Positions 60,500-64,000 of a stretch of 64,000 nt of DNA are shown here, one piece after another (the first letter of the stretch is position 1; the number at the start of each line of letters is the position of its first letter). Source of the DNA: Rhizophagus irregularis (lineage: Eukaryota; Glomeromycota; Glomeromycetes; Glomerales; Glomeraceae); assembly GCF_026210795.1 (NCBI RefSeq), contig NC_089456.1, positions 250,501-314,500 of the forward strand, in the 5' to 3' direction. Both the position numbers and the translations under genes were made by a program. Below the pieces are notes generated by a model. It ran no database searches. It saw only the letters and a program-made list of their open reading frames with translations, and had not been told where the DNA came from.

Positions 60500-61255
60500 T
60501 GAGTTATCTCCTCAAGAGAAGGGAAAAATACTAGCGTATATGGAAAATTTCAATCCTGCACAAATAGCAAGAAAAATGGAATGTGACTCTACCACAATAC
60601 GCAGATTTATTGACAAATACAAGAAGACTGGAAAAACTGAAAATTTATTGCATTCAGGATGGCCATCTGCTCTCAATAATAATGAAAAAAATGCACTCAT
60701 TAATGAAGTTACTAAAAATTGATGTGAACCTTTACATGAAGTTATTAATAAATTGAAGTTGAGTTGTAGTCTAACAACTGCTAAACAGACACTATATGAT
60801 GCTAGAATTCATTCCCATATTGCCACAAAAAAGCCTTTTATATCAAAAAGGTATGCATCAGTTCATATTAGTTGGTGTGAAAAATATAAAGAAATAACAG
60901 CTTGTGATTGGGCACAAGTTATTTTTTCTAATGAGATTGGAAAGCAGTCACGACAAATAAGAGTTTGGAAGAATACAGGAAAAAGGTTTAATACTGAATG
61001 TTCGACACTTACCTTTAAAAGTGGTCAAAAATCAGTTATGGTTTAGAGATGTTTTGTGGAAGAGATAAAAGGACCATTGATTTTTTGTGATGAAAATAAG
61101 GAAGGAAATGAAAAAATTAATTCAAATACATATGTTAAAATCATCTCCATCCATTTCATCATACAGTTTGCGAATTAACAGTAAGGGTCAACAAGATAAT
61201 GCACCCATTCATACTGCAAAAATAACTAAAGATTGGTTAAAGAAGTGATTCTTTC
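60500..61255 (+). pseudogene. Tc1-type transposase, decayed
   Basis: It begins just after the MITE with LSPQEKGKILAYMENFNPAQ and a helix-turn-helix (IARKMECDSTTIRRFIDKYK). It continues LLHSGWPSALN, then after a stop at 60721 KLSCSLTTAKQTLYDARIHS and KRYASVHISWCEKYKEIT. The first catalytic block reads WAQVIFSNEIG, where Asn replaces the expected Asp. A stop at about 61045 follows, then KGPLIFCDENKEGNEKINSN, and later QQDNAPIHTAKITKDWLKK with the second Asp. The third acidic residue region is lost. Clearly inactive. Confidence 0.8.
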
Positions 61256-62985
61256 TGGAATCATCTGGAATAAAGTGTAAAAGACAAGTTTAAACAGCAT
61301 GATTTTCACTTAACCACTATTCCTGCATGATTAACTAGTATATACCAACTATTGGATGTATTTATAAATAAACCTTTCATCTCTTGAAAATAAGCATTTG
61401 TAAAAAATTAAAAATAAACACTTCTGATAAGCACCCCCAAAAATTGTGTGAAAAGCTAATGACTTTTCATAGTATAAATGAAAGCGAATTACACCTGTAA
61501 CTATTTCTTAATTCTGGTGAAGTTTGTGGGAAAGCTTGCACTCAAGCAGAAGCATTATCCTTATACAGAATGTGGAAAACCTACAGGTTCAGTTAGTAGG
61601 TGATGTCACCAACATATTAGAGGTTATTATCAGATTCAATATTATGATAAACTTAGGAAAAAAGCAGAGAAGTTAGAACTTGGTATACTATCCATCTTCC
61701 TTTAGTTCTTCTGGTCCTTTAGTCCTTTGGTCAGCTCCTTACTCTGTTTACCCTAAGTCTAACTTAAGTCTAACCTCTACTGTCTCAAAGTTTTTACTCT
61801 GCTATCCCAAAGTTTAACCTAGCAAGAGGTTATATTTTTTTCATTTAGCAGGAATTAAGGAATACTACATTTAGAGTCTTTCCTGCAGGTTAGACTTTGA
61901 TTAGATCAAAACTACTTAAGAAGGGATTCCTGTATAGATATGATTTCTGCAAGGTTAGACTTAGCATAGTAGTAAAAATTGTTAACCAAAAAGGGTACCA
62001 AATGAATCACTTTTAGAGTATTATATAAAATGGTATGTCAGAATGGATTGCTAAAACGTGCCAACGGCATTACAGATACTTTGTGTCCTTCATTCCTCTG
62101 GCACTTATAAAGGCAATCTGATATAGCATAAAATCATAATACTCTATGAAGAATTCTGATATGGTAAAAAGACCCTGTAATGCTACTCATTTTACATAGC
62201 AGGAATGCCTTAATAAAATACTCAATTAAGCTATCTTAGGAATACCTAATGTTAATTTATATTAGAATACAAGGTGAAAGGGTCTAAGGTCAAAATTAGC
62301 ATAATAATAACATATAATAGAAAACAGGGTAAGGAGGACTGGAAAAGAAATCAGTATGGTATTATATTTGCTGCACCAGGTCCCCTAAATCTGTCTATAT
62401 TGATTTTTGATTTTTTTTATAGAAATTTTACATTATAATAAATAAGATAGAAATAAAAAAAATTATTTTTTTAAGTTTATATAATGCAAATATAAAATAA
62501 AATTTTTATTAAAGCTCTATATAAAGTCAAAATTCCACTTCTAAACATTAAAAATTATAACAATAAAAATTGTTCTTCATAACAAATTATACATATTTTA
62601 TTAAACTTTTCAAAGTTAAAGTACAAAATTTTTTAAATTTTGTAGTTATATTGAAAATGCAACTTATATGAGCTGATTTGTCTACTCTGCATTAAAAAGA
62701 GTTATTGATTGATTTTCACAATTTTTGTTACTCAAAATTGTTTTGTAATACCAAAAAATCATCTTATTGATAATCACTTGACTAAATAATAAGTTGAACA
62801 AAAATTTACATTTGCAAAACTTAAATTATTAAATGTAAAAGAGCTGTGAAAAAACCCATTTCACTAATAAAAAACCCATTTTTCATATATATGGAATTTT
62901 TAACATATATTATTAAAAAGTAAGTATATTTTAATAAAATATAAAGTAAAATAAAAATTTATATAGCCTTAATAGCTATAAATAT
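61256..62985. other. mixed DNA, no gene recognised
   Basis: 61.4-62.4 kb is less AT-rich than its surroundings. A coding-like piece near 61560 (YTECGKPTGSVSR and YYDKLRKKAEKLEL) is too short to name. 61680-62080 holds TCTAACTTAAGTCTAACCTC-like and AAGTTTAACCTAGCAAGAGG words without known function. 62.4-62.98 kb is very AT-rich. Confidence 0.35.
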
Positions 62986-63731
62986 CAGGAAATTTGTTTA
63001 GGCATAATTTAGTGTAATATTTCGGAGGTGGTGTAAAATTTCGGAATATTACACTAAAAACGTAATATTACAAAAGTTTATGCTTTTAAATTTGAATAAT
63101 TATAGTAATTTATGAATATCTTGCTATTTACTGATCCAATCAAGATGACCTATAGCTCATTGGAATCAACTCATTAAGACGAATCGAATTAAGGTTGCTT
63201 GCCGAAACCTTCTTAATAACTGCCGAAACCTATACGGAAAATGCTGAAACTATATTAAATCATATTAAAAATCCTGCCAAAACTTTGCCGAAATGCCGAA
63301 ACCCCCATTTGCCAAAACTGCTGAAACCCCTGCCGAAACTATAGTAAACATATAGTAAAATCTTGCCGAAATTTATCGCAGGATTTTGGAGAGGTTTTGG
63401 CAAGCAACCTTAAATCGAATGGTAGTAAATTCGCATTTATACAGTTGATAGAACGTTCTATAGTATGCAATAAAGTTTTAAATTAATAGAAAGTCATCTA
63501 TCAAACATAGAGATATGATTTACTACCATTTGATTCGTCTTGATGAGCTGATTTCAATGAGCTATAGATCGTCTTGATTGGATCAGTAGATAGCAAAATA
63601 TTCTTAAATTACTATTATTATTTAAATTTAAGAGCGTAAACTTTTGTAATATTATGTTTTTAGTGTAATATTTTGAAATTTTACATCACCTCTGAAATAT
63701 TACACTAAATTACGCCTAAACAAATTTCCTG
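62986..63731. mobile_element. 746-bp palindromic element (family A, long form)
   Basis: The ends CAGGAAATTTGTTTAGGC and GCCTAAACAAATTTCCTG are inverted. The arms run about 200 bp each and include GTGTAATATTTCGGAGGTG, AGTTTATGCTTTTAAATTTG and GATCCAATCAAGA with TATAGCTCATTGGAATCA, each with its complement on the other side (to about 63520). The centre includes TAGAACGTTCTA. A second MITE is inserted at 63190-63412. No coding capacity. Confidence 0.9.
63190..63412. mobile_element. hAT-like MITE (family B) nested, perfect 8-bp TSD
   Basis: The ends TAAGGTTGCTTGCCGAAACC and (reverse) TAAGGTTGCTTGCCAAAACC are nearly perfect inverted repeats. Flanks AATCGAAT at 63182-63189 and 63413-63420 are exact. 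The interior is built of TGCCGAAAC and TATAGTAAA words. A decayed relative is at 4285-4405. Confidence 0.95.
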
Positions 63732-63934
63732 ATGATATACTTGTGTCCAAAATTATTTTAGTATTACGGAAATACGTAATTACATAATTCTGTAATTATT
63801 AAGTAATTCATTAGAAAACTCCGTATTCTGTAATTAATTTCAGACTCCGTAATTAATTTCGTATTACAAAAATATTTGGCCAGAATTAGCCTTAATTTTG
63901 GTTGATTTATACATAAAAACTTTAATAAATAATA

Positions 63935-64000
63935 ACTCAGCACCCAGTGATCCGTTTTAGACGATCTTACTACCATTTAATTCGTCTCGATAAGACGATA
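63935..64000. mobile_element. family A MITE, cut by the window end
   Basis: CAGCACCCAGTGATCCGTTT followed by AGACGATCTTACTACCATTT and AATTCGTCTCGATAAGACGA matches the left half of the 4150-4260 element (CCAGTGACCGTAG ... CCATTTGACTCGTC). The right half lies outside the window. Confidence 0.7.

Noticed and set aside
61680-62080. GC-richer region with TCTAAC/GTTAGAC words as a possible structured RNA gene
   Set aside because: No consistent stem-loop or known motif could be built by eye. Left as unexplained DNA.

Overview
This window looks like nuclear DNA of a very AT-rich, intron-rich filamentous fungus. It most resembles an arbuscular mycorrhizal fungus of the Rhizophagus type. The basis is short GT-AG introns, fungal-type housekeeping genes and the mix of transposon families. 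The genus is inferred from resemblance to remembered families, not from a search.

Three intact host genes sit together at 7.7-14.4 kb. They are SRP68 (minus, 11 exons, 610 codons), a Sec4/Ypt2/Rab8 GTPase (minus, 6 exons, 210 codons) and a Hog1/Sty1/p38 MAP kinase (plus, 13 exons, 360 codons). All exon phases join in frame. The GTPase and kinase genes are divergent across about 500 bp.

Almost everything else is mobile or decayed. At 0-7 kb there is a minisatellite, a Plavaka-type transposase relic and several MITEs. At 15-25 kb there is a possible tRNA-like SINE, an IS630/Tc1-mariner transposase, a MITE-disrupted gene, a Tnp2 relic, a tandem array and several TA- or 8-bp-TSD MITEs. At 24.8-30 kb a MULE transposase relic is split by a retroelement. 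At 30-34 kb two more copies of that retroelement lie head to tail. At 34.7-45 kb there are relics of a zinc-ribbon gene, a Tnp2 transposase, a RING-like gene family and an unknown multi-exon gene. At 46-52 kb a 3.2-kb hAT transposon sits inside a decayed DDE-like gene. At 52-64 kb there are satellite-bearing inverted-repeat elements, MITEs nested in MITEs, a Tc1 relic and a 746-bp palindrome with a hAT-type MITE inside it.

The strongest observations are a family of short retroelements that appear to carry only an ORF1-like protein, several nested insertions with exact target-site duplications, and two unrelated inverted-repeat elements that carry the same kind of ~180-bp internal satellite. 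No CRISPR array, rRNA gene or convincing functional tRNA was seen. Large stretches are AT-rich DNA in which I recognise nothing.
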